Below are positions 1 through 8,105 of a DNA stretch of 25,530 nucleotides, in pieces; position 1 is the first letter of the stretch; every line of letters begins with the position of its first letter. Below the pieces are notes generated by a model that saw only the letters and a program-made list of their open reading frames with translations, was not told the origin of the DNA and did no database searches. The DNA is taken from positions 1 through 25,530 of the forward strand of contig CAZURR010000031.1 in NCBI GenBank assembly GCA_964622715.1, read 5' to 3'. The position numbers were made by a program, and so were the translations under genes. This DNA comes from Hyphomicrobium_A sp964622715. GTDB lineage: Bacteria > Pseudomonadota > Alphaproteobacteria > Rhizobiales > Hyphomicrobiaceae.

Positions 1-151
1 GGATGAGGTCATAGGCGGTATTGGGCCTGAGTTCCTGGTCGGCGAGCTCATATCTTGGAACCGGGTGCTCCATTTGATAGCGCGCGTAGACCGGGATCAG
101 ATTGTTGCCTCGGTCGCTTAGGTTCTTGAGATTCTGAAGCTTGGTAACCAT
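1..151 (-). CDS. Glutamate decarboxylase, N-terminal fragment (cut by window edge)
   Basis: Only the first 50 codons are visible, starting at the ATG whose complement is at 149-151. A purine-rich ribosome binding site (GAAGGGG) lies about six bases upstream. The translation contains PVPRYELADQELRP followed by NTAYDLI, and the next codon begins with C, which fits His. This resembles the start of PLP-dependent glutamate decarboxylases, in which a proline/basic stretch leads into an 'AYxLIHDEL' segment. Those enzymes convert glutamate to GABA and consume a proton, which aids acid tolerance. The PLP lysine and all catalytic residues lie outside the window, so the call rests on the N-terminal motif alone. 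The gene follows pnp on the same strand but is separated from it by a terminator and about 265 bases, so it should have its own promoter. Confidence 0.55.
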   Translation of the reverse strand, partial: MVTKLQNLKNLSDRGNNLIPVYARYQMEHPVPRYELADQELRPNTAYDLI

Positions 152-477
152 GAGTGGCCCCTTCGGTTTACATTTTATGGCTCCAACGTATGTCGAGCGC
201 TGGTGCTTCGCCATGGGAGCTTGCCTTAGGCCGTCTTTTTGAGCTTGGACCCTTTGCTCATGAGGTTAAAGCGGTGCTTTCAGCAACCCACCCAGATAGT
301 GTCGCTGCACGTCGCGACTTCAATGACAATGGCAAGCTGCTTGTTGATTTGCCCTTCTGGCCCTGACAGGACCCTGGCATCTTCCACACGAAAGTCCGGC
401 CCCGCCTCCCCTCGCAAATAAAAAACCGCCGGATCTCTCCGGCGGTTCCATTGCACTCGCAAATGTATGCGAGGTTG
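152..477. other. Intergenic region between pnp and the glutamate decarboxylase start
   Basis: This 326-base stretch holds the pnp terminator (416-447) and then about 265 bases without a gene I can support. Short open frames exist on both strands. One on the minus strand, at about 280-415, translates to protein-like sequence but has no credible start, because the only in-frame starts lie within or upstream of the terminator. It probably also contains the promoter of the decarboxylase gene, which I could not place with confidence. Confidence 0.5.
416..447 (-). terminator. Rho-independent terminator of the rpsO-pnp transcript
   Basis: On the minus strand a perfect 9-bp stem, AACCGCCGG paired with CCGGCGGTT (447-439 and 432-424), encloses a 6-base loop. 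It is followed by a T-rich run (TTTTTTATTTG). It begins about 30 bases after the pnp stop codon, which is a standard intrinsic terminator arrangement. It should end the long translation operon before the decarboxylase gene. Confidence 0.9.
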
Positions 478-2691
478 CTAGCCTGCCTCGCGATTTCTCC
501 GCGGGCGGCGGTCCCCACCGGCACGGTCACGCCGCGGTGGGCGCTCGGAACGGAACTCCGCTTCCGGGTTCGGCTCGCCGTCCTCACGCGGGATCTCCTT
601 GCCCGTCTCCTGATCGATGATCTTCATGGAAAGTCGCGTCTTTCCGCGATCATCGAAGCCTAGGAGCTTGACGTAAACCTCCTGGCCTTCTTTCACCACG
701 TCGCCGACCGTCTCCGGGCGGCCGGGCGCGAGCTGCGAGATGTGCACCAGCCCGTCCTTGGCGCCGAAGAAATTCACGAAAGCACCGAAGTCCATGATCT
801 TGACGACCTTGCCCTTGTAAATCGTGCCGACTTCCGGCTCCGATGTGATCGCCTTGATGCGATCTAGCGCAGCCTCGATGGACTCGCGCTTGGCTGCGGC
901 GACCTTCACGGTGCCGTCGTCGTCGATGTCAATCTTGGCGCCGCTCTCCTCAACGATCGAGCGAATTACCGAACCGCCTGAGCCAATCACTTCGCGGATT
1001 TTGTCGGTCGGGATCTTGATAGTCTCAATGCGCGGGGCGTGCTCGCCGAGTTCGCTGCGCGCGGTGCCCAGCGCCTTGCTCATCTCACCGAGAATGTGCA
1101 GTCGACCTTCACGCGCCTGATCAAGCGCGATGCGCATGATTTCCTCAGTGATACCGGCAATCTTTATGTCCATTTGCAAAGATGTGACACCCTGCTCGGT
1201 CCCAGCCACCTTGAAGTCCATATCGCCCAAATGATCCTCGTCGCCGAGAATGTCTGAGAGCACCGCAAAATCGTTGCCCTCCTTGATTAATCCCATAGCG
1301 ATGCCGGCCACCGGGGCTTTGAGCGGCACGCCGGCGTCCATCATGGCGAGCGAGGTACCGCATACAGTTGCCATCGAAGACGAGCCGTTGCTCTCGGTGA
1401 TCTCTGAGACGATGCGGATGGTGTAGGGGAACTCCTCCGGGCCAGGCATGATCGGGTGCAGTGCGCGCCAAGCGAGCTTGCCGTGACCGATCTCGCGCCT
1501 GCCGGGCGTGCCCATGCGCCCCGTCTCGCCCACGGAGTATGGCGGAAAATTGTAGTGCAGCATAAAGCGCTCTTTGCGCGTGCCTTCGAGCGCATCGACG
1601 AACTGCTCGTCCTCGCCAGTGCCAAGCGTGGCCACAACGAGCGCCTGCGTCTCACCGCGCGTGAACAGTGCCGACCCATGCGTTCGCGGCAGAACGTGCA
1701 CCTGTGCCATGATGGGTCGCACAGTCTCTAGGTCGCGGCCATCAATGCGCTGCCCGGTCTTGACCACGTTGCCGCGCACGATCTCGCTCTTGAGATCCTT
1801 GAAGGAGCCGGAGAGCAGAACCTGCTCGCTCGCGTCACCATCGGGAATGGTGATCTCGGAATAAACCTTGCTCTTAGCCGCGTCCACGAGTTCATTGCGC
1901 TTCTGCTTTTCCTTGGTGGAGAACGCCTCCTTGAGATCAGCCTCGGCGATCTCACGTACCTTTTCTGCGTATTTGTTAGCGTCAGGAAGCTCGATGTCCC
2001 AAGGCTCTTTCGCCGCCGTTTCGGCGAGATTAATGATGGCTTGGATGACTGGCTGAAAGTGCTTGTGTCCGAACATAACGGCTTCAAGCATCCGTGTCTC
2101 AGGCAGCTCCTTGGCCTCAGACTCCACCATCATCACAGCGTCCTGGGTGCCGGCGATGATCAGGTCGAGCGCGCTTTCCTGCATCTCATCGATCATCGGA
2201 TTGAGCACCAGCTCGCCTCCGATAAGGCCGACGCGCGCCGCCCCAATGGGACCGAGGAAAGGAACGCCGGAGAGCGTCAATGCCGCGGACGCAGCAACCA
2301 TGCCGAGGATATCCGGGTCATTCTCCATGTCGTGGGAAAGCACTGTGATGACGACCTGCGTCTCGTTCTTGAAGCCCCCTACGAACAGAGGACGGATGGG
2401 TCTGTCGATAAGGCGCGAGGTCAGTGTCTCTTTTTCCGACGGACGCCCTTCGCGTTTGAAAAAGCCGCCTGGAATCTTTCCTGCGGCGTATGTTTTCTCT
2501 TGATAGTTGACGGTCAGGGGAAAGAAGTCGATGCCGGGCTTCGGGGTCTTGGCGGCAACGACGGTGGCAAGCACACTTGTCTCGCCATACTGCGCATAGA
2601 CGGCTGCGTCAGCCTGGCGTGCCATCTGGCCGGTCTCGAGCATTAGCTTGCGCCCACCCCATTCAATTTCCACACGATGGATGTCGAACAT
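478..2691 (-). CDS. pnp: Polyribonucleotide nucleotidyltransferase (PNPase)
   Basis: PNPase is the 3'-5' phosphorolytic exoribonuclease of bacterial mRNA decay. It acts as a cytoplasmic trimer and is often degradosome-associated. The 737-residue product has the full domain order: two RNase PH domains (roughly 1-220 and 310-520, with the conserved SNGSSSMATVCG segment at about 435-446), a KH domain with the GSGG loop near 570-573, and an S1 domain at about 622-690. It ends in an Arg-rich tail likely to bind RNA. The start is placed at the ATG before FDIHRVE, which matches the family N-terminus. An in-frame GTG 33 bases upstream would add 11 atypical residues. It follows rpsO on the same strand, the classic rpsO-pnp pair. 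The spacer upstream is rich in hairpins, consistent with the leader autoregulation known in other bacteria. Confidence 0.97.
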   Translation of the reverse strand: MFDIHRVEIEWGGRKLMLETGQMARQADAAVYAQYGETSVLATVVAAKTPKPGIDFFPLTVNYQEKTYAAGKIPGGFFKREGRPSEKETLTSRLIDRPIRPLFVGGFKNETQVVITVLSHDMENDPDILGMVAASAALTLSGVPFLGPIGAARVGLIGGELVLNPMIDEMQESALDLIIAGTQDAVMMVESEAKELPETRMLEAVMFGHKHFQPVIQAIINLAETAAKEPWDIELPDANKYAEKVREIAEADLKEAFSTKEKQKRNELVDAAKSKVYSEITIPDGDASEQVLLSGSFKDLKSEIVRGNVVKTGQRIDGRDLETVRPIMAQVHVLPRTHGSALFTRGETQALVVATLGTGEDEQFVDALEGTRKERFMLHYNFPPYSVGETGRMGTPGRREIGHGKLAWRALHPIMPGPEEFPYTIRIVSEITESNGSSSMATVCGTSLAMMDAGVPLKAPVAGIAMGLIKEGNDFAVLSDILGDEDHLGDMDFKVAGTEQGVTSLQMDIKIAGITEEIMRIALDQAREGRLHILGEMSKALGTARSELGEHAPRIETIKIPTDKIREVIGSGGSVIRSIVEESGAKIDIDDDGTVKVAAAKRESIEAALDRIKAITSEPEVGTIYKGKVVKIMDFGAFVNFFGAKDGLVHISQLAPGRPETVGDVVKEGQEVYVKLLGFDDRGKTRLSMKIIDQETGKEIPREDGEPNPEAEFRSERPPRRDRAGGDRRPRRNREAG

Positions 2692-2730
2692 GTTCGGTCT
2701 TTCATTCAATCTGGTTTCATACACTTTCTA

Positions 2731-2860
2731 GCGGCACGTTCTTGGCACGAACGCCAATTGCACCGGCAATCCCGGTGATGCCGTTGCGCACAGTGGTCTT
2801 GAAGAACAATTTAGGGCGCAACGGTTCGTCGCAAATGCTGCTGCGGAGGCAAATGCTCCG
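2731..2860 (-). promoter_or_regulatory. Hairpin-rich rpsO-pnp spacer, candidate pnp autoregulatory leader
   Basis: Reading on the minus strand, four foldable elements follow the rpsO stop. They are CGGAG/CTCCG (2844-2860), a perfect 9-bp inverted repeat CCGTTGCGC/GCGCAACGG (2781-2789 and 2816-2824, 26-base loop), a 6-bp stem CACCGG/CCGGTG (2761-2777), and an imperfect GGCGTTC/GAACGTGCC stem (about 2733-2755). In E. coli the pnp leader forms a long stem-loop that is cut by RNase III, and PNPase then destabilises its own mRNA. An equivalent role here is inference. Confidence 0.45.
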
Positions 2861-3130
2861 TCAGCGGCGAATGCCAAGCTTCTCGATGATGTTCTGATAG
2901 CGCTGCACATTCTTGCGCTTGACGTAGTCGAGCAGCTGCCGCCGCTGGCTGACCATCTTCAGTAGGCCGCGACGGGAGTGGTTATCCTTCTTATGTATCC
3001 TGAAATGCTCGGTCAGATGGTTGATCCGTTCGGTGAGGATCGCGATCTGAACTTCAGGTGAGCCGGTATCGTTGGCCTTGGTTGCATTATCCTTGATGAG
3101 CGCGGTCTTGCGCTCGGCAGTAATCGACAT
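2861..3130 (-). CDS. rpsO: 30S ribosomal protein S15
   Basis: S15 is a primary 16S rRNA-binding protein that organises the central domain of the small subunit. The 89-residue length equals the family norm. The sequence carries the typical N-terminus (MSITAERK), the conserved DTGSPEVQIA segment and the H-SRRGLL motif. The ATG has a good ribosome binding site (AAAGGATG, four bases upstream). The gene lies between truB and pnp, as in many proteobacteria. The 177-base gap before it is long enough for its own promoter, but I could not define one. A possible small frame from the truB side overlaps the first 44 bases of rpsO in another frame. Confidence 0.97.
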   Translation of the reverse strand: MSITAERKTALIKDNATKANDTGSPEVQIAILTERINHLTEHFRIHKKDNHSRRGLLKMVSQRRQLLDYVKRKNVQRYQNIIEKLGIRR

Positions 3131-3311
3131 CGGGCATCCTTTCTGTTTGCGAGTGGTGCGAGGAGCTTGGCCTCGCCGATGCGGCCACAGCCGGGATGTC
3201 GTCCAGCCGGGTCACGAAATCTTTGTAGCGCAGGTCCTTATACACGAGCCGTCCTTGCCCGCGAGCGGAAAGTCTCCCCTTGCTGAGCTCTCTATATGAT
3301 CGCCGACTCAT
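3087..3311 (-). CDS. Possible small protein, start overlapping the truB stop (unrecognised)
   Basis: This 74-codon frame begins at an ATG that overlaps the truB TGA as ATGA, the arrangement used for translational coupling. It fills the truB-rpsO spacer and runs 44 bases into rpsO in a different frame. Codons in the middle part (about residues 20-45, around VYKDLRYKDFVTRLDD) are rich in third-position G/C and read like a real protein. The last third is Ser/His/Arg-rich and less convincing. I recognise no family. It may be a chance frame in a GC-rich spacer that also carries the rpsO 5' region. Confidence 0.2.
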   Translation of the reverse strand: MSRRSYRELSKGRLSARGQGRLVYKDLRYKDFVTRLDDIPAVAASARPSSSHHSQTERMPDVDYCRAQDRAHQG

Positions 3312-4261
3312 GTTCCCACTTTGTGCCGCGGCACATTTGCAGCATTCCCGAAATTGAACACCCGCGTGGGACGGAAGCTGCCCTTTTCCAACTCACCGAG
3401 CGCCAGAATACGGCCCTTGAAGTGGGCAAACGCCGCACCCGACATCACCGGGGCGTCGCGACCGCGGATAAGGACCGCCTGGCCCCTGGCCAGGTTCGCT
3501 GCATCAGAAGGGCTAACGCCGACACTTGGGATGTCGTCGAGCGCCGATTCGACGCCCTGAAGGTGCTCTGCCAACGTCTCATCACCCGCCTGCGCCGCTG
3601 CTACCAGTTCGTCGAGCGGCACCGCGGCCTCCTCTACGAACGGCCCGACCCGCGTCCGCCTTAAGGCGACCACGTGGCCGAAACACCCTAAAGCCCGACC
3701 CATGTCGCGCGCCAACGCGCGCACATACGTCCCCTTACCGCATTCTGCCTCAAAGACCGCGGTCGCCGCATCCGGCATTTCGACGAGGCGCAAATCCTCG
3801 ATGACAACCACCCGCGGCTGCAACTGGACGTCCGTGCCCTCACGCGCAAGATCGTAGGCGCGGGCGCCTTGCACCTTAATCGCCGAGAAGCGTGGCGGTA
3901 CTTGCTCTATCTCGCCAGTAAACTGCGGCAGCAACGCTTCGACCGCCGATCGCGCGGGCCTCGTCTCGCAGGTATGCACCACGCGACCCTCGGAATCGTC
4001 GGTATCGGTCTCAGCTCCAAAGCGCACGGTGAAGCAGTAGGATTTCTCTCCGTCGACGGCGTAAGGCACCGTCTTGGTTGCTTCGCCCAGCGCAATTGGC
4101 AAAACGCCGGTTGCGAGCGGATCGAGCGTTCCGGCGTGACCGGCTTTTTGCGCATCGTACAGACGCTTAACAGCGCCAACGGCTTGCGTCGACGTCATGC
4201 CCGATTGCTTGTCGAGCACCAACCAGCCGTGAATAGGCTTGCCTTTCTTTCGACGTGTCAT
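3308..4261 (-). CDS. truB: tRNA pseudouridine(55) synthase
   Basis: TruB isomerises U55 in the T-loop of elongator tRNAs to pseudouridine and acts as a tRNA chaperone. The 317-residue product shows the N-terminal GWLVLDKQSGMTS motif and the catalytic GHAGTLDPLATG motif, with Asp47 as nucleophile. It also has the tRNA-binding 'CGKGTYVRALARDMG' region, and the C-terminal part likely forms a PUA-like domain. The start is the ATG giving MTRRKKGKP. A longer frame reaches into rbfA, but its extension is low in conservation and would overlap rbfA. It lies 19 bases after rbfA in the rimP-nusA-infB operon. Confidence 0.96.
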   Translation of the reverse strand: MTRRKKGKPIHGWLVLDKQSGMTSTQAVGAVKRLYDAQKAGHAGTLDPLATGVLPIALGEATKTVPYAVDGEKSYCFTVRFGAETDTDDSEGRVVHTCETRPARSAVEALLPQFTGEIEQVPPRFSAIKVQGARAYDLAREGTDVQLQPRVVVIEDLRLVEMPDAATAVFEAECGKGTYVRALARDMGRALGCFGHVVALRRTRVGPFVEEAAVPLDELVAAAQAGDETLAEHLQGVESALDDIPSVGVSPSDAANLARGQAVLIRGRDAPVMSGAAFAHFKGRILALGELEKGSFRPTRVFNFGNAANVPRHKVGT

Positions 4262-4280
4262 GGGAAAGCGGCGCTGGCCC

Positions 4281-4685
4281 TCATTCCTTGTCCACGTCCT
4301 GGCGGACTTTGGGGTTCGACAGCAACTCATCGATACGGCTCGCTTCGTCGAACGTTTCGTCCCCGCGGAAGCGCAACTCCGGGGCATATTTTAGGTTCAC
4401 CGCGTGCGCCACCTCTGCGCGGATGTATTTCCTTCGCCGGTTCAATGCTTCGAGCACCTGCTCTGTGTCGCTGCTACCAAGCGGAATAACGTAGACGGTT
4501 GCGAGTTTCAGATCTGGAGACACACGCACTTCGGGAACGGTGATCAACTGCGCGGCCAGAACGTCATCATGGATGTCGCCACGCGACAACATTTCTGCAA
4601 GTTTATGCCGAATGAGTTCGCCGACGCGCAATTGACGCTGCGAAGGCACTGCATGATGTGCCGTCTTATGGGAATGTTTTGCCAT
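4281..4685 (-). CDS. rbfA: 30S ribosome-binding factor A
   Basis: RbfA is a KH-type protein that binds the immature 30S subunit near the 16S 5' helix and supports cold adaptation and late maturation. The 134-residue product has the RQLRVGELIRHKLAEML N-terminal helix, the 'VSPDLKLATVYVIPLG' strand and the LKYAPELRFRGDETFDEA segment typical of the family. The ATG (MAKHSHKTAHH) is preceded by GGAA six bases upstream. An upstream in-frame start would add 24 residues with no family match. It lies 87 bases downstream of infB. Confidence 0.95.
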   Translation of the reverse strand: MAKHSHKTAHHAVPSQRQLRVGELIRHKLAEMLSRGDIHDDVLAAQLITVPEVRVSPDLKLATVYVIPLGSSDTEQVLEALNRRRKYIRAEVAHAVNLKYAPELRFRGDETFDEASRIDELLSNPKVRQDVDKE

Positions 4686-4772
4686 TTTCGGTTCCGGCGC
4701 GGAATTGAACTGCGCACGGCCTTTTCGAAAGGTGCAAAGCCTTGGACTCGACACCAAAGCGCGTGAAAAAAA

Positions 4773-7382
4773 TTACAACGTCCGGATGACTGTCTCGACG
4801 TTGAAGCACTCGATGACATCGCCGGCGCGGATATCATGGTAGTTGGCGAACGCCATGCCACATTCTTGGCCCGCCGGCACCTCGCGCACCTCGTCCTTGA
4901 AGCGCTTCAACGTTGAAAGCGTGCCCTCGTGGATCACGACATCCTCGCGGATGAGGCGCACCTTTGCGCCACGCTCCACCTTGCCCTCGGTCACGCGGCA
5001 GCCAGCGACTTTGCCGACCTTGGAGATGTTGAATACCTCCAGAACCTCGGCATTACCGAGGAACAATTCGCGGATCGTCGGCGCGAGTAACCCTGACATC
5101 GCCGCTTTCACGTCGTCGACCAGATCGTAAATGATGTTGTAGTAGCGAATCTCGGCGCCATCACGTTCAGCGGCTGACTTAGCTTGAACATTCGCGCGCA
5201 CGTTAAATCCTAAGATCACGGCCTTGGAGGCATTGGCAAGCGCAACATCAGACTCTGTAATGCCACCGACTCCCGAATGGACGATGCGGGCCTCGACTTC
5301 GTCCGTGCCGAGCTTGCGCAATGCGCCGGCAATCGCTTCCAAAGAGCCCTGCACGTCGGCCTTCACGACAAGGTCGAACTCTTTACGATCAGCCTCCTTG
5401 AGCTGCTGCATCATCTGCTCAAGAGTGCGCCCAGAGCCAACCGTCCCCAAAGCCTCGCGCCGCTTGCGAACGCGATAGTCGGTAATCTCGCGAGCACGGG
5501 CTTCGCTTTCGACAACTGCGATCTGGTCGCCGGCCTCAGGTGCGGCGTCGAAGCCTAGAACCTCGACTGGAACCGACGGGCCGGCTTCATCCGTGTTGTG
5601 GCCATGATCGTCGATGAGGGCGCGTACACGCCCCCATGCCGCGCCGGCGACGACGAGGTCGCCGACGCGAAGCGTACCGCGCTGCACGAGCACGGTGCCG
5701 ACCGGGCCGCGGCCGCGCTCCAGCTTAGCCTCGATGACAATACCTTCGGCCGAACGATTAGGATTCGCTTTGAGATCGAGAATCTCAGACTGCAGATGGA
5801 TGGCTTCCAAGAGCTTATCGAGATTTGTGCGCTTCAATGCCGAGACCGACACCTCAAGCGTTTCGCCCGACATGCTCTCGACGATAACCTCGTGCTGCAG
5901 AAGTTCATTGCGCACGCGGTCAGGGTCAGCCTGCGGTTTGTCGATCTTGTTGATCGCGACGATAAGCGGAACCTCTGCCGCTTTTGCGTGATTAATGGCC
6001 TCGATAGTCTGTGGCATCACGCCGTCATCAGCCGCGACCACAAGGACGACGATGTCCGTAACCTTGGCGCCGCGTGCACGCATGGCTGTAAATGCTTCAT
6101 GGCCTGGCGTGTCGATGAATGTGACCCTCTCACCGTTGGGCGTGATAACCTGATAGGCACCGATGTGTTGGGTGATGCCGCCGGCCTCGCCGGAGACGAC
6201 ATTCGTTTGCCGAATGGCATCGAGCAGCGACGTCTTGCCATGATCGACGTGACCCATGATCGTAACGACGGGGGCACGCGGTTCCAGCTCACCTTCATCG
6301 TCCTTGTCACCAATCAACCCGGTTTCGACATCGGACTCAGAGACGCGTTTGGCTGTGTGGCCGAACTCTTGCACAATGAGTTCGGCGGTATCTGCGTCGA
6401 CCACATCATTGATCTTGTGCATCTCGCCTTCCTTCATCAGAAATTTGATAAGGTCGACAGAGCGCTCGGTCATACGATTGGCGAGCTCTTGAATGGTGAT
6501 GACTTCGGGAATGACCACTTCGCGCGAAATCTTCTCGCGCGACTGCGGAATCCCCATTGCCTTGAGCTTTTCGCGCTCACGCTTACGCTTCAGTGAGGCC
6601 AGAGAGCGCTCGCGCTGCTTCTCATCAAACGCATTGTTAATGGTAAGCTTGACGCGCTCGCGCCGCTCATCCGGCTTAACTGTCTTAACAGCCGGCGTAC
6701 GCGGACCGGATTTGCGCCCTCTTGGACTTCCGCGGCTCTCTTCCTCCTCATGCGTAACGGCAACAGCGGCCCGCGCTGTACGCTTGGGCGTCTCAGTCTC
6801 CGGCATTGCGCGTGCGGAGTTGGGCATTTCAATCTCACGCGGCCGACCGCCCTCGCGCGGCTGCAATGCGGGATTGAGAGGCGAACGCGACTTCGGCGCT
6901 CCCTCCGCACTGGCTTCTCCACGCGCCGCAAACCCGGGCTTAGCTTTTGCGGCGGCCGGCCTGGCTGCAGGAGCTGTCTCGGCGGTTGGTTTGACCTTCG
7001 CGTGCTCTTCTTCGCGCACGGCGCCCGCTTGGGTCTTTGCGGCCGCGAGCGCACGCGCACGCGCGTCGCGCTCTTCGTCCGAAAGCGTCCTAAAACCCGG
7101 GGGCTCGCTTGATTGCGCAGGCGCAGCAGTATCGGACTTGACCGGCTTCTTTTTCGGCGCAGAGACGGCGGGCTTTGCCTCTTTGAGCTCAGGCTCCGCT
7201 TCCTGCGCGGCACCGGGAGCGGCAAGCTTCCGCGTCCTGCGCTTTTCAACGACAACGGACTTTGAACGGCCGTGGCTGAAATTTTGCCGGACATGCCCAG
7301 ATTCGACCGTCCTTTGCAGGGAAAGAGGCTTACGTGCTCCCCCTTGGAGGGTCTTCTCGGTAGTGTCCTTCGTTTCTGTCAT
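4773..7382 (-). CDS. infB: Translation initiation factor IF-2
   Basis: IF2 is the GTPase that brings fMet-tRNA to the 30S subunit and promotes subunit joining. The 869-residue product has an alphaproteobacterial N-terminus (LSLQRTVESGHVRQNFSHGRSK) and then a long low-complexity Ala/Pro/Glu/Arg linker (about 50-240). An IF2_N-like segment lies near 290-345. The G domain has G1 GHVDHGKT at about 377-384, DTPGHEAF and NKID. Domains II, III and the C-terminal fMet-tRNA binding domain follow. The ATG for MTETKD is chosen over one seven codons upstream because it matches the family start and has GAGAAG just before it. It follows ylxR by 42 bases in the nusA operon. Confidence 0.97.
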   Translation of the reverse strand: MTETKDTTEKTLQGGARKPLSLQRTVESGHVRQNFSHGRSKSVVVEKRRTRKLAAPGAAQEAEPELKEAKPAVSAPKKKPVKSDTAAPAQSSEPPGFRTLSDEERDARARALAAAKTQAGAVREEEHAKVKPTAETAPAARPAAAKAKPGFAARGEASAEGAPKSRSPLNPALQPREGGRPREIEMPNSARAMPETETPKRTARAAVAVTHEEEESRGSPRGRKSGPRTPAVKTVKPDERRERVKLTINNAFDEKQRERSLASLKRKREREKLKAMGIPQSREKISREVVIPEVITIQELANRMTERSVDLIKFLMKEGEMHKINDVVDADTAELIVQEFGHTAKRVSESDVETGLIGDKDDEGELEPRAPVVTIMGHVDHGKTSLLDAIRQTNVVSGEAGGITQHIGAYQVITPNGERVTFIDTPGHEAFTAMRARGAKVTDIVVLVVAADDGVMPQTIEAINHAKAAEVPLIVAINKIDKPQADPDRVRNELLQHEVIVESMSGETLEVSVSALKRTNLDKLLEAIHLQSEILDLKANPNRSAEGIVIEAKLERGRGPVGTVLVQRGTLRVGDLVVAGAAWGRVRALIDDHGHNTDEAGPSVPVEVLGFDAAPEAGDQIAVVESEARAREITDYRVRKRREALGTVGSGRTLEQMMQQLKEADRKEFDLVVKADVQGSLEAIAGALRKLGTDEVEARIVHSGVGGITESDVALANASKAVILGFNVRANVQAKSAAERDGAEIRYYNIIYDLVDDVKAAMSGLLAPTIRELFLGNAEVLEVFNISKVGKVAGCRVTEGKVERGAKVRLIREDVVIHEGTLSTLKRFKDEVREVPAGQECGMAFANYHDIRAGDVIECFNVETVIRTL

Positions 7383-7424
7383 GCTCTTCTCGTTCAACTC
7401 CAAAATTCATGATGCTCGAGCCGC

Positions 7425-8072
7425 TCAGGATATGCTTAAGCCCGACCGGTAGCGCCGCAAGCGCTCGGCCTCACTTAGAAACCGCTTAGTGGCTCCGCCG
7501 TTTGTGAGGCCAGCATGTACCACATTTGACCTGCCAATGGCCAAGCTCAATTGCTCAATCGTCAGCCAATCGATAATGGGCGACACTTTGCCCTTATCTC
7601 GTTGTATAGCCGTAAATTTCCGATCGAGCTTATCCCGCCCGCCCGCCGCCGCGTCAGCGCCGTGCAAAAGCGCGAATGCGCGCCCGCTGCCAACAAGCGC
7701 CTCGACTTTCTCGAAGCCTGTGGAGATGAGGCCGGCCTTGTTGGCAAGCGACAAAGCCTGAAGCACCCGTTTTGTGATTAATGCTTCAACGGTCCGGGCC
7801 AAGTCGGGCGATGCGGCGACCCGACGCTTCAGGCTTTTGGAAAAGGCTTTGGCCTTGATCGCCGACTCGACCGCTGCCAGCTCAGCCGTCACCCAAACAC
7901 CTCGGCCCGGCAGCGTACGCGCTAGGTCTGGGACAATAACGTCATCGGGGCCTGCAACGAAGCGGATTAGGTCCTCGGGCGGCCGTTCAGCGCGCGTGAC
8001 TATGCAGCGCCGCAGGGGCCCCTGCGTCTCGACTTCGGCGTCATGGTCCTTCGGCTGCTGCTCGGCGCCCAA
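7425..8072 (-). CDS. ylxR: YlxR-type RNA-binding protein fused to an L7Ae-like domain
   Basis: The 215-residue protein has a DUF448/YlxR N-terminal domain (RRCIVTRAERPPEDLIRFV, then the PGRGVWV motif). A C-terminal half (about 95-190: KRVLQALSLANKAGLISTG, then GRAFALLHGADAA) resembles L7Ae/S12e-like RNA-binding folds. In most bacteria these are two separate small genes between nusA and infB; the fused form is usual in alphaproteobacteria. The start is a TTG, supported by a strong GGGAGA ribosome binding site six bases upstream. No in-frame ATG offers a longer protein. It lies 33 bases after nusA. YlxR proteins bind nucleic acid, and a link to RNase P has been reported in some bacteria; the role here is inferred from position. 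Confidence 0.88.
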   Translation of the reverse strand: MGAEQQPKDHDAEVETQGPLRRCIVTRAERPPEDLIRFVAGPDDVIVPDLARTLPGRGVWVTAELAAVESAIKAKAFSKSLKRRVAASPDLARTVEALITKRVLQALSLANKAGLISTGFEKVEALVGSGRAFALLHGADAAAGGRDKLDRKFTAIQRDKGKVSPIIDWLTIEQLSLAIGRSNVVHAGLTNGGATKRFLSEAERLRRYRSGLSIS

Positions 8073-8105
8073 ATATGTCTCCCAATGCCGCGTAACATCG
8101 CGGGC

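Noticed and set aside
154..366. 70-codon plus-strand frame near the left edge
   Set aside because: It starts at a GTG within a spacer, has no ribosome binding site or recognisable family, and overlaps the upstream region of the decarboxylase gene.
3308..4387. Longer truB with 42 extra N-terminal residues
   Set aside because: The extension overlaps rbfA and has no conservation; the ATG at 4261 gives the standard TruB start.
4686..4775. T-run after the infB stop as a terminator
   Set aside because: The TTTTTTT run is not preceded by a stable stem, and rbfA follows closely in a conserved operon.
5598..6596. 332-codon open frame on the plus strand
   Set aside because: It lies entirely antisense to infB, whose GTPase motifs are unmistakable. 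Long antisense frames are common opposite GC-rich genes, and the translation shows no family features.
6493..7452. 319-codon plus-strand frame rich in Ser/Arg/Ala
   Set aside because: It mirrors the low-complexity N-terminal linker of IF2 and has no independent support.
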